This document shows, in pieces, positions 27,975 to 35,742 of a DNA stretch of 64,000 nt. Under the pieces are notes generated by a model. The model saw only the letters and a list, made by a program, of their open reading frames with translations, ran no database searches and was not told the DNA's origin. Every line of letters begins with the position of its first letter. Position 1 is the first letter of the stretch. This stretch comes from Metellina segmentata. Lineage: Eukaryota > Arthropoda > Arachnida > Araneae > Tetragnathidae. The translations under genes and the position numbers were made by a program. The stretch spans positions 88,501-152,500 of the forward strand of contig CANAIC010000159.1 in assembly GCA_947359465.1 (NCBI GenBank), given 5' to 3'.

Positions 27975-28493
27975 ATGGCTACTGAGATCTTTGAGCGTGC
28001 CGCTACTGCTCGTCGATCTACCGTCGTCTTTGGAAATTTAGGTCGCGAACCATCCCTGTTGGAGTATTACGCTCGCGATTACATTTCCTCTGACGACGTC
28101 TCCCTCTTGGATGGTCATCCGCTTTACCTCTGTATCGAACCTCCTTTCGGTGCTACACTTAATCCTTACGAGCGCACGATCGTCTTGACGAGTCACTTAG
28201 ATTTGTATTGGCCCATTCATCCTCCACACATAGCTTTGTGCCATTTGGGTCCTTTGCTACCAATCGCCATCGAATCCGATTGTTACGTCTCCAATGATGA
28301 TGATCCACACGAAACTTACCTCAAGATCTTGTCATCGACTCCTCATTCTCCAAATTATCATGTTTTGAACACCAGCACTCTATTGACCTTGTGGCAGCAC
28401 CTAAAGCGTTCACATGCCAATTGCATACGATTTGGCATTCGCGACTCCAAAATATTGAAGGGTTATTGCTTACCACCTCCATCGAATATATAA
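27975..28493 (+). CDS. FGNLGR-family protein, short form
   Basis: 172 aa with STVVFGNLGREPSLLEYY near residue 15 and IVLTSHLDLYWP near residue 75. It lacks the longer C-terminal domain of the broken relative at 11844-12762. Upstream is an A/T-tract spacer. Conservation of the two motifs among three diverged copies implies a functional core. Confidence 0.7.
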   Translation: MATEIFERAATARRSTVVFGNLGREPSLLEYYARDYISSDDVSLLDGHPLYLCIEPPFGATLNPYERTIVLTSHLDLYWPIHPPHIALCHLGPLLPIAIESDCYVSNDDDPHETYLKILSSTPHSPNYHVLNTSTLLTLWQHLKRSHANCIRFGIRDSKILKGYCLPPPSNI

Positions 28494-28511
28494 AAAGTCG
28501 AATATAATTTT

Positions 28512-28934
28512 TTAATGAGTAAAACTGTCCTCGTCCATCTTTCTTGTTAATCTTGAACCGATTCTTTCCCAACGATAATGACCGTCATCATCACTTCTAT
28601 CTTCATCACTCTCACTCTTTGGCAAATAACTCCAACATTCTCCTACTGGTGGTAAATACTTGAAATGATCTAGAAGAATTGAAGTAACTGGAATTGAAGC
28701 ATTAAAATCCTCATCAAAGTGATATTTTATGAAGAATTTCTTATCCACTGTTCTCGTTGTGAACATGATGAAGATGAGCTCTCCGTCGTTTGCAACTGCC
28801 TTTATGTGATAAATATTCACTTTTAAATACTTTTTCAAGATTCTCTCCATACGCTGAAGGTAATAACTACATTTGACATTATTCAAATGCAAAGGAATAA
28901 AACACGCATCACTTGACCATGTATCGTATTCCAT
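28512..28934 (-). CDS. Hypothetical protein, 140 aa
   Basis: ATG at 28934. Soluble, with an acidic SESDEDRSDDD run followed by the C-terminal RWERIGSRLTR motif that is also found at the end of the RING-like protein at 4181-4507. The shared tail may be a targeting or docking motif. Otherwise not recognised. Confidence 0.65.
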   Translation of the reverse strand: MEYDTWSSDACFIPLHLNNVKCSYYLQRMERILKKYLKVNIYHIKAVANDGELIFIMFTTRTVDKKFFIKYHFDEDFNASIPVTSILLDHFKYLPPVGECWSYLPKSESDEDRSDDDGHYRWERIGSRLTRKMDEDSFTH

Positions 28935-29072
28935 TTGAAGAACCGCTTGACGAAGCTTCTTAACACAATCCCGCCAGAGTCCTTCTGTCGTTGGAAGAAG
29001 TGACGACGTATTTATAGAGTATACATAAAAAAAAATTTTTTTAATCGTTTCCGGACATACGCAGGAGCCTTC

Positions 29073-29255
29073 CTACTTCTGCAATTTTATCACTCGCAGG
29101 CAATTTTTACATTTACGGTAGACACTTGGGGGCTCATCTATCGACCGTGATTGATGCAAGAATCGTTCATAGTCTGGTTGTTTGCAACAGTCTTTGCTAC
29201 GGGTTGCACCTTTCCACTGTAAACATTCTTCTTGTGAAAATAAAGGCAATGTCAT
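29073..29255 (-). CDS. Small cysteine-containing protein (60 aa)
   Basis: ATG at 29255, sharing a CATG with the divergent vp91 start at 29254. The product has CLQWKG, a CC pair, a QPDYERFL segment and a C-terminal CKNCLRV, which suggest a zinc-binding mini-protein. The shared-start arrangement repeats that at 2258-2261. Confidence 0.5.
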   Translation of the reverse strand: MTLPLFSQEECLQWKGATRSKDCCKQPDYERFLHQSRSIDEPPSVYRKCKNCLRVIKLQK

Positions 29256-31434
29256 GTTGAAAGCTCTTTTAGTGAGTCTCTTAATTTTATATTTCTTTTA
29301 CTGGACTGGGCTACCCAACACGACACCTCCTCAACCTTTGTCAAATCGTCCCGTAATACCTTCGAGTCGAACCTTTCAACACCGATTAGATATGTATACA
29401 CGTGACGAGTTTGCCTTTTACATCGATGATGATGTAAGATGGAAAGGAAAACTTCCAGATGGTTTTAATATCAGAGGAGATGCAATTCTGTTGGTAGACG
29501 ATTGCAATTACCAACCCGACAATTCCAAGGTGGTGGCTAGAGGTCAAGTACTCTACGATTACTTGAAACGACACCGATTGACTCCTTCAAAGTCTCAAAT
29601 AAACTTTGAACACAATACCTCTATCAGGATGAATCAAGGTGACACCTTCTACTTTATATGTCGCGGGGGTCGAATCGATGCATTGGAATCTTGCCCTCCC
29701 CATCAACTCTTTTCCAAGAGTTACTGTCATAAGATTGACACGTGCGAGGGTAAACGAGGCGTCGTAGCCGATCCTTTCAGCAATCGCTACTTTTACGATT
29801 GTCGCGGACGGGACTCTGTTCGAGTCCCCTGTCCAAACGATGAGATTTTCATCCACGACTCGTGCCGATCAATGGACGACCCGTCTCAATACTGTCGTTT
29901 CAACAGCAAAACTAAAGAGTGGAACCCCACGACGTTACTCCACTGTCGAAACGATAAACCTTTTTTCCAAAAGTGTCCGAAAGGATTTGCAGTTTTCAAT
30001 AACCACTGCGAACAGGATACATGCCTCCATAAAAAGAATGGGGAACGGGTGCCTTTACCCGAGGAGACGATTGGTCCGTTCCGATTCTCACCGGGCTACT
30101 TTGAATGCCAATACAACCGAATCGCTCACCGTTACGAATGCCCCAAGTCATGGGACTTTTACGAATCCAAAGGTGAGAACTTGACTCACTTACCCCTCGT
30201 CTTTGACGGTCACAGTTGCAGCGTACCAACGATCTGTGACAATGTCACCTCCGACCATCCAAACGTGATTGTGCCAGCGTACAATTATACAAAGCACCTT
30301 CGTAACTGGAAACATTCCAAATTGTTCGATGAGGTCACCGGATTCATTTGCGACGGCAGTGGTAAGCGCAAGCGAATCGACGTCGATCCCGGAGAACGCA
30401 TCGGTAAACATTTTAAACTTGAATCGGCATGCGATCATCCTACCGACAAAGTAGTTATTGTAAATAAGGAACAAAAGTACTTTGATTGTGGAACCAAAAC
30501 TGTTCAATCTTGTGGTTGGAACGAATTTTTCGATGGAATCCAATGTCTTAAAAAAATCTCGTACCCGTTTTTATTTCAGAGTTTAGAAATATTTTCCTTC
30601 AACAACATGAGTCGAGAAGGGTGGATGATCCCGTGGAATTATGGTAGTAATAAAGGAAAGATAAACTCGTGTCCAGAACCCGAATCAATATTGTTGAGCA
30701 ACTATAATATTTGCAGTCATCCAGATTGTACGTCTTTCCCATTTCTATCGCAAATTCAAATGTCAATTGCATTGGGAAATGGTACAAAATGCATTTTTAA
30801 CTCACATAACCGCACACTCTCCAAAGTAGAAGAGCCTCTAAATTACAAGTTTTGGGCTCAGAGAAGCATTCCCGACAGCGTTTCGAATCTGAAAGATCCA
30901 TGCACGCCAGGTCAAAAACTTCAATCGGGAAATTTCATAATGGACTCAATCCTTTACGCGACGTGCAACCCAAGACAACCGTTTGTGTTTTGCCCATCGT
31001 CCATCACGAATGGTATTGAGCTAGTAGAGGGTAAGAGATATGCTTGTGTGCATCCTAAACCAACATGGGGTGTGTTATCGAAGAATGAGACACGTGAATT
31101 TCAACCCTTTGAATTGGAAAAAGTTTCATTCCTTATGGGTAAACCTAAGTTAAAGATAAATAATATCCCACACACTCTACCAGCAGGACAAGAATTGATT
31201 ATGCCAAAAGACATCAGCATAAGACTCCATACCGATACCAACGTCAGATTACATTTTCGTTATAACGTGACCCATCCTCCAGACGTCATGTACGAAGGGA
31301 CTGTGGCTAAAGTGTCTTCCAAAAATGGTGCATTCATCATGAGACGAAAAGACTTTACACAGAAAAATCTCAATTTTCCTAACTACGATGTGATATCATC
31401 ACTTTCAGATTTTGCTTTTCAAGCAAGAATATAG
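29254..31434 (+). CDS. vp91: VP91 / PIF-8-like chitin-binding envelope protein
   Basis: 726 aa from the ATG at 29254 (AATAAAG nine bases upstream); the earlier in-frame ATG at 29182 would bury the anchor. An N-terminal membrane segment (LLVSLLILYFFYW) is followed by peritrophin-like cysteine blocks around residues 140-290, with CRGG, ESCPPHQLF, YDCRGRD and KKCPKGF-like spacing. The long C-terminal region is mostly beta-like with scattered cysteines. This matches VP91, a nucleocapsid/envelope protein that joins the PIF complex and carries a chitin-binding domain. Length is somewhat under the baculovirus form (about 850 aa). Confidence 0.78.
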   Translation: MLKALLVSLLILYFFYWTGLPNTTPPQPLSNRPVIPSSRTFQHRLDMYTRDEFAFYIDDDVRWKGKLPDGFNIRGDAILLVDDCNYQPDNSKVVARGQVLYDYLKRHRLTPSKSQINFEHNTSIRMNQGDTFYFICRGGRIDALESCPPHQLFSKSYCHKIDTCEGKRGVVADPFSNRYFYDCRGRDSVRVPCPNDEIFIHDSCRSMDDPSQYCRFNSKTKEWNPTTLLHCRNDKPFFQKCPKGFAVFNNHCEQDTCLHKKNGERVPLPEETIGPFRFSPGYFECQYNRIAHRYECPKSWDFYESKGENLTHLPLVFDGHSCSVPTICDNVTSDHPNVIVPAYNYTKHLRNWKHSKLFDEVTGFICDGSGKRKRIDVDPGERIGKHFKLESACDHPTDKVVIVNKEQKYFDCGTKTVQSCGWNEFFDGIQCLKKISYPFLFQSLEIFSFNNMSREGWMIPWNYGSNKGKINSCPEPESILLSNYNICSHPDCTSFPFLSQIQMSIALGNGTKCIFNSHNRTLSKVEEPLNYKFWAQRSIPDSVSNLKDPCTPGQKLQSGNFIMDSILYATCNPRQPFVFCPSSITNGIELVEGKRYACVHPKPTWGVLSKNETREFQPFELEKVSFLMGKPKLKINNIPHTLPAGQELIMPKDISIRLHTDTNVRLHFRYNVTHPPDVMYEGTVAKVSSKNGAFIMRRKDFTQKNLNFPNYDVISSLSDFAFQARI

Positions 31435-31452
31435 AAAGAAAGGTGTTACCTC

Positions 31453-31701
31453 ATGGCTGAAGAACACGTAGCACAGGGTGTCATCTTTTACGCATCGTTG
31501 TACATTAACGGTATTTTATTGGCTGTAGGAACGATCACTGGGCGTTGGATCTTTTTACTCATGATTGTCTTGACGATTGGTCTGACGGCATACATGATGT
31601 ACTTGACGACTCATAACAAGGACCACTTAAATGCGATTGGTAAGTGGAGTGACACGCTGTTTACAAATGCAATTGAAAAAGTAAAGAATTGGTATTCGTA
31701 A
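31453..31701 (+). CDS. Small two-helix membrane protein downstream of vp91
   Basis: 82 aa with hydrophobic segments at about residues 8-28 and 30-50, then an amphipathic tail. It starts 18 bases after the vp91 stop and is likely co-transcribed. A partial copy follows immediately (31704-31835). Confidence 0.65.
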   Translation: MAEEHVAQGVIFYASLYINGILLAVGTITGRWIFLLMIVLTIGLTAYMMYLTTHNKDHLNAIGKWSDTLFTNAIEKVKNWYS

Positions 31702-31703
31702 AT

Positions 31704-31835
31704 AGATTGTCTTGACGATTGGTCTGACGACATACATGATGTACTTGACGACTCACAACAAGGACCACTTGGATGCGACTAATAAGTGGAGTGACACGTT
31801 GTTTACAAGTGCAATTTAAAAAAGTAAATAATTGT
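31704..31835 (+). pseudogene. Partial tandem copy of the two-helix membrane gene
   Basis: The sequence repeats the second half of the preceding gene with a few changes: GATTGTCTTGACGATTGG, TACATGATGTACTTGACGAC and AGTGGAGTGACACG. It lacks the first helix and a start codon, and a stop has arisen near the end. This is a recent duplication that is not expected to be expressed. Confidence 0.75.
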
Positions 31836-31868
31836 GTCGAGTGCAAAAGGTGTACCTCTCTCTCTCTC

Positions 31869-31872
<4 letters not shown>

Positions 31873-31926
<54 letters not shown>

Positions 31927-32095
31927 GAATTAAGAACTACATAGAAAAAAATAGAGAGAGTATATATATATATATACAGTAATATTAAGAACTAGAATGA
32001 AAAAAAAAATGAAAAAAAGAGAGGGGGAGAGTATATACTCCCCCCTCTCTTTTTATCTTTTTTTTCTTTGTGTAGTTCTTAATAATACTATATAT
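31873..32095. repeat. (AT)n tract plus short form of the palindromic element
   Basis: An AT run (about 31873-31922) is followed by AAGAACTACATAGAAAAAA and then a palindrome centred on GAGTATATACTC at 32029-32040. Its arms (31983-32092) read AAGAACTAGAATG, A-rich, GAGAGGGGGA and their reverse complement with small changes. The same arms flank the long AT cores near 10.5 and 58.8 kb, so this looks like the unexpanded form. Confidence 0.75.
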
Positions 32096-32099
32096 ATTA

Positions 32100-33437
32100 T
32101 TATTTCATTACTGTCTCAACAACAGTTTTTCCAAAAAACACGCCCATCAAAATTATTCCGAAAAGCAACGTAATTATGAGGTACCAAACACTCCACGAAC
32201 TTTTTGGATTTGTAACACTTGGTAATATCTTGGGAGGATTCATAACATTTACTTGAATACTGGGAGAATCAATCTTAGGTACAATGTTATTGTTGCGAGG
32301 TCTCAAAATCGCAATCTTAGGAGGTCCGTGAGGACGATATCGACGTGGAGAATTAACATTCGTCAAATAATCAACCCGTACAGATCGACTGAATGAACCC
32401 ACTAAATCATCTAATCCAATATCTGGTATCATGGTGTGACTTAAATAAGGTTGATTTTTCACTCGTGGGACTATGACTTCATTTAACTTTGTAATGGGAT
32501 AACCAATAGGAAAAATGTCTTCCTCCAAATCTTTGTCATTCATATCCATCGTAAATTCGTTACCATATTCGTCATGGGGATATATAATGGTCAAATCGTG
32601 TAATTTAGCATACCGTCGATTTAATATCTTCTCTCGATTCTTTGATTCGTCGATCCACTCATAAGGGTACATTTCATCTCCGTTTTTGTCGATAGCGTAT
32701 CGAGGCAATGCATGTAAATCGGTTCGAAGAATTATATTTTGAGAGCTTGGATCCACCAAATAACACTCATTATTTTCAGAGTCTTTTGGAAAGATGGCAA
32801 AACCATTTTTATCTACTGCATATTTTGGGATGCCGTCTTTTGTAAAAGCAATCTGGCCATCTCTCGGATAAAATTCATCTTGGTTGCTCATCTTGGCGTA
32901 ATACGTCGCATTCTCTAAATCTCGCCTTAAGTGAATATTTCCATTCTCATCCTCCAAGTAATACTCGTTAGAATTTTCCGTAAGATAATATGATTTTAAT
33001 TCTCCATCACGAGGATAGACTATAGAACCATCCTTGTCTACGTTAAAGTCACCAATTTTCGCCTCTTTGCCTTTATGCTTCGGATAGTACTTTACACCAT
33101 GTCTATTTTTAGCGTACACCACTTTCCCGTTTTTATCATTAGCAATCTGTTCATTTACACCCAATCCACCCAAGGGATAATATTCGTCTTGATTCTTATT
33201 TTTTGCATAAATTGGCTTACCAGAAGCGTCAGTTAAAAAAATTGGTACGTTCAAGATACGTTCATACAATTCGTTACCATCTTTGTCTCGTTCATAGTAT
33301 GGTTCACCTTGGGCGTTTTTTCTATAAACTACAGCGGGTATCTTGTGTAGGTTTGTATTCAGAGGAACTTTACCTCCATTGCGATAAGAGTAGATTTGAT
33401 CATTAAATGCATCGTAGAGAAAAAACGTTTTTTTCAT
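32100..33437 (-). CDS. YP/DG-repeat protein with C-terminal membrane anchor, member 1
   Basis: 445 aa. About a dozen degenerate repeats of 18-25 residues alternate aromatic pairs with Asp/Asn-Gly turns (for example DGNELYER, NQDEYYPLGG, NRHGVKYYP). A conserved block follows (DLEEDIFPIGYPIT, PRV, DYLTNV near residues 280-350), then a proline-rich linker and a membrane segment at about 415-440. The start is preceded by AATAAAG. Relatives are at 33568, 42730 and 61891. The regular hairpin-like repeat suggests a surface or fibre protein. I know no named family. Confidence 0.75.
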   Translation of the reverse strand: MKKTFFLYDAFNDQIYSYRNGGKVPLNTNLHKIPAVVYRKNAQGEPYYERDKDGNELYERILNVPIFLTDASGKPIYAKNKNQDEYYPLGGLGVNEQIANDKNGKVVYAKNRHGVKYYPKHKGKEAKIGDFNVDKDGSIVYPRDGELKSYYLTENSNEYYLEDENGNIHLRRDLENATYYAKMSNQDEFYPRDGQIAFTKDGIPKYAVDKNGFAIFPKDSENNECYLVDPSSQNIILRTDLHALPRYAIDKNGDEMYPYEWIDESKNREKILNRRYAKLHDLTIIYPHDEYGNEFTMDMNDKDLEEDIFPIGYPITKLNEVIVPRVKNQPYLSHTMIPDIGLDDLVGSFSRSVRVDYLTNVNSPRRYRPHGPPKIAILRPRNNNIVPKIDSPSIQVNVMNPPKILPSVTNPKSSWSVWYLIITLLFGIILMGVFFGKTVVETVMK

Positions 33438-33575
33438 CTTTATTAATATATGATTTGGAATTGATTGGCCTTCTTAGCGTAATAGGGTATATTTTCGCCT
33501 TAGACCTTTACCTCCATTGCGATAGGAGTAGATTTTATCATTAAATGCATCGTAGAGAAAAAATGTTTCATTCAT
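33438..33575 (-). pseudogene. Collapsed YP/DG gene: a 5' end fused to a 3' end
   Basis: From an ATG at 33575 the sequence copies the first 20 or so codons of the 32100-33437 gene (FFLYDAFND, YSYRNGG). It then jumps to a copy of the last codons of the 33568-35142 gene (the ENIPYYAKKA region) in another frame, ending just before the next start. It is best explained as a third tandem gene whose middle was deleted. Confidence 0.75.
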
Positions 33576-35142
33576 CTTTATTAATATTATATGATTTGGG
33601 ATAAAATTCGGATTGATCTGCCTTCTTAGCGTAATAGGGTATATTTTCGCCCAAGACCTCTTTACAAGCTGCCACTTCCTTTTTAATATTGGAATTTAGT
33701 ATGTAAAACTGATCACCGTTTGCTTTTATCGGATAAATTTGGTCGCCGGAGCCATCTACAGCATATTCGATTACACCTCCCAAATCCAATAAGTACTCGT
33801 CCTTGTTCGACCTACGAGCATAGTAGACTTTCCCGTCTTTATCCTGTGGATAAAATTTGGTTCCATTGATAGGATCCTTGGGATACACTTCATCCTTTGT
33901 GGTGAGATCGATTTCAAAATTGGGTCGTTTCGTTGTCATGTTGAATGGTAATAGGATTTTATCTGTACCAGTCTTTATATACAGCCTGTTCTTGTTTGCA
34001 TCTTCAATAGGATACTCAATCACTTCTTTGTTTGGGCCGATGCGACGAGCGTAGCTAGAAACGCCGTTTTGATTGTGAACCAAATAATATTTGGACCCAT
34101 TACTCAATGTAGCGTAAAATTCACTACCGTCGTTTAGTTTCGCATATGAGTTGTTAATATAGAATTCGGTTCCCTCTTCCACTGGAATATTTTCCTCTTC
34201 CATTGGAGGTTTCATTGAAACTTGGTTCGTTGGACGAGGTGGACGCGTCGATATTACATTCGTTAAATAATCGAAATTATCCTCCGATGTCAGATCCCGA
34301 ATCAATTGACCAGTAATGTTTATTTCTTTGACATCTGGTTGTAAATTCATACCTATGTACGGTTTCTCCTCGACTCGAGGTATAATCACAAAACCATCCT
34401 TCGTGATGGGATAACCAATTGGAAAAATATCTTCCTCCAAATCAGTATCAGGATTCATAGTCAGAGTGAACTCGTCACCGTTCATATCTCGTGGATATAT
34501 AACTGATTCATCTTTCAGTTTAGCATATTTCCCGTTTAATACCACATCTTCAAAATGGTTCATCCCTTGATAATAAATAACGCGACGAGGATATTTTTCG
34601 TTGTTATCTTTGTCGCGAATATATCGATCTAGTTCTTTGTAATCTTTGTCCAAATAAATATCAGATGATGACTCTGGATCGACTAAATAGTACTCACCAT
34701 CACTATTCTTTGGAAAGACCACGGAACCATTTATCTCATAAGCGTATTTGGGTATCTCGTCCTTATCGCGAGCAATTCGACCATCACTTGGGTAAAATTC
34801 GTCTCCGTTGGCTTTACGAGCGTAACATTCGTTACCATCCTTATCTAAACCCATGTGAATGTGACCCGTTTCTTTATGGTTCAAATAATATTCGTCATTC
34901 GTCGAACTATTTCTGGGATATATTGGTTTTCCGTCATTATCGGTAAGATAGGGAATAGCGGCATTTTCGAATTTATTTATGACATTGACTTCTGAGTTGC
35001 CCAGTTTTTCTTCTACCTTTTCAGGATCCATTATCAAGCTGCTATTAGTGGATTCAACCTCCATACGCCGACTTAACTTGACTGGAGGCGCGAGAAGCTT
35101 AGATTTTCGCTTTCTCGGATTGATGGGATTACGAACATTCAT
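33568..35142 (-). CDS. YP/DG-repeat protein without membrane anchor, member 2
   Basis: 524 aa. After a basic N terminus (INPRKRKSK) come the repeats and the conserved DLEEDIFPIGYPIT to DYLTNV block at about residues 235-300. A second set of repeats follows the block and the protein ends without a membrane segment, unlike members 1 and 4. The last codons overlap the start of the collapsed gene. It is closest to the 61891 member over the block, so the gene may have been rearranged by recombination between tandem copies. Confidence 0.75.
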   Translation of the reverse strand: MNVRNPINPRKRKSKLLAPPVKLSRRMEVESTNSSLIMDPEKVEEKLGNSEVNVINKFENAAIPYLTDNDGKPIYPRNSSTNDEYYLNHKETGHIHMGLDKDGNECYARKANGDEFYPSDGRIARDKDEIPKYAYEINGSVVFPKNSDGEYYLVDPESSSDIYLDKDYKELDRYIRDKDNNEKYPRRVIYYQGMNHFEDVVLNGKYAKLKDESVIYPRDMNGDEFTLTMNPDTDLEEDIFPIGYPITKDGFVIIPRVEEKPYIGMNLQPDVKEINITGQLIRDLTSEDNFDYLTNVISTRPPRPTNQVSMKPPMEEENIPVEEGTEFYINNSYAKLNDGSEFYATLSNGSKYYLVHNQNGVSSYARRIGPNKEVIEYPIEDANKNRLYIKTGTDKILLPFNMTTKRPNFEIDLTTKDEVYPKDPINGTKFYPQDKDGKVYYARRSNKDEYLLDLGGVIEYAVDGSGDQIYPIKANGDQFYILNSNIKKEVAACKEVLGENIPYYAKKADQSEFYPKSYNINKDE

Positions 35143-35190
35143 GGTGAAATTTATACTTTATTATATAAAGCTGACCGAGAAGAGTCAATT

Positions 35191-35364
35191 ATGACCTTCT
35201 TCATCATTTGGTTTTTTATGTTATTTTTATTTTGGAACCATCGAATCTACCGAGCGTATGCGAAAATTACTTGGAATACCTTGTACCACGATGTTAAGCC
35301 TACTGAATGGCGCGAATACATGATAGCTGAACAATTAAAGAAGAGTGCGAGATGGATACCGTAG
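35191..35364 (+). CDS. Small single-pass membrane protein (57 aa)
   Basis: ATG at 35191. FFIIWFFMLFLFW is a clear anchor, followed by a tail with tyrosines and tryptophans. The stop overlaps the next gene by 13 bases. It has the same plan as the 50-aa protein at 4688-4840. PIF-7-like by architecture only. Confidence 0.55.
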   Translation: MTFFIIWFFMLFLFWNHRIYRAYAKITWNTLYHDVKPTEWREYMIAEQLKKSARWIP

Positions 35365-35594
35365 CGATTGGCACTTTGAGATTAACTGCCATCTATACAA
35401 CGAGCGTCCTTTTGATTTGCTTACTAGTAGTTCGACGCTGGTGGTTTTCGTTCCTTTTAATTTTGAACTTGGTGATATTTACAATAATGTTCATCGGATA
35501 TCTGCAGAAGTGGGTGGTGTTGAGCTGGTTTGGAGAGACGTTTGACTTGTGCTATTGGTTTTGTCGGATGCGACAATGGGGTAGACCTATATAA
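35352..35594 (+). CDS. Small two-helix membrane protein (80 aa)
   Basis: ATG at 35352 inside the end of the previous gene. Hydrophobic segments at about residues 8-28 and 32-50, then a tryptophan-rich tail with CYWFC. The pair of overlapping small membrane genes sits between two large minus-strand genes and ends at an A10T9 palindrome (35602-35620). Confidence 0.55.
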   Translation: MDTVAIGTLRLTAIYTTSVLLICLLVVRRWWFSFLLILNLVIFTIMFIGYLQKWVVLSWFGETFDLCYWFCRMRQWGRPI

Positions 35595-35629
35595 AACGCG
35601 CAAAAAAAAAATTTTTTTTTGTTTGCGTG

Positions 35630-35635
<6 letters not shown>

Positions 35636-35673
<38 letters not shown>
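35636..35673. repeat. (AT)n microsatellite
   Basis: A run of about 38 bases of AT dinucleotide between the convergent genes ending at 35594 and 35743. Confidence 0.9.
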
Positions 35674-35675
<2 letters not shown>

Positions 35676-35742
35676 TTATTTCTCTTCCATGACAACGTCT
35701 TTGTTACCTTGCAATTGTTCTCCATTTGGAGATGAAACTGAC

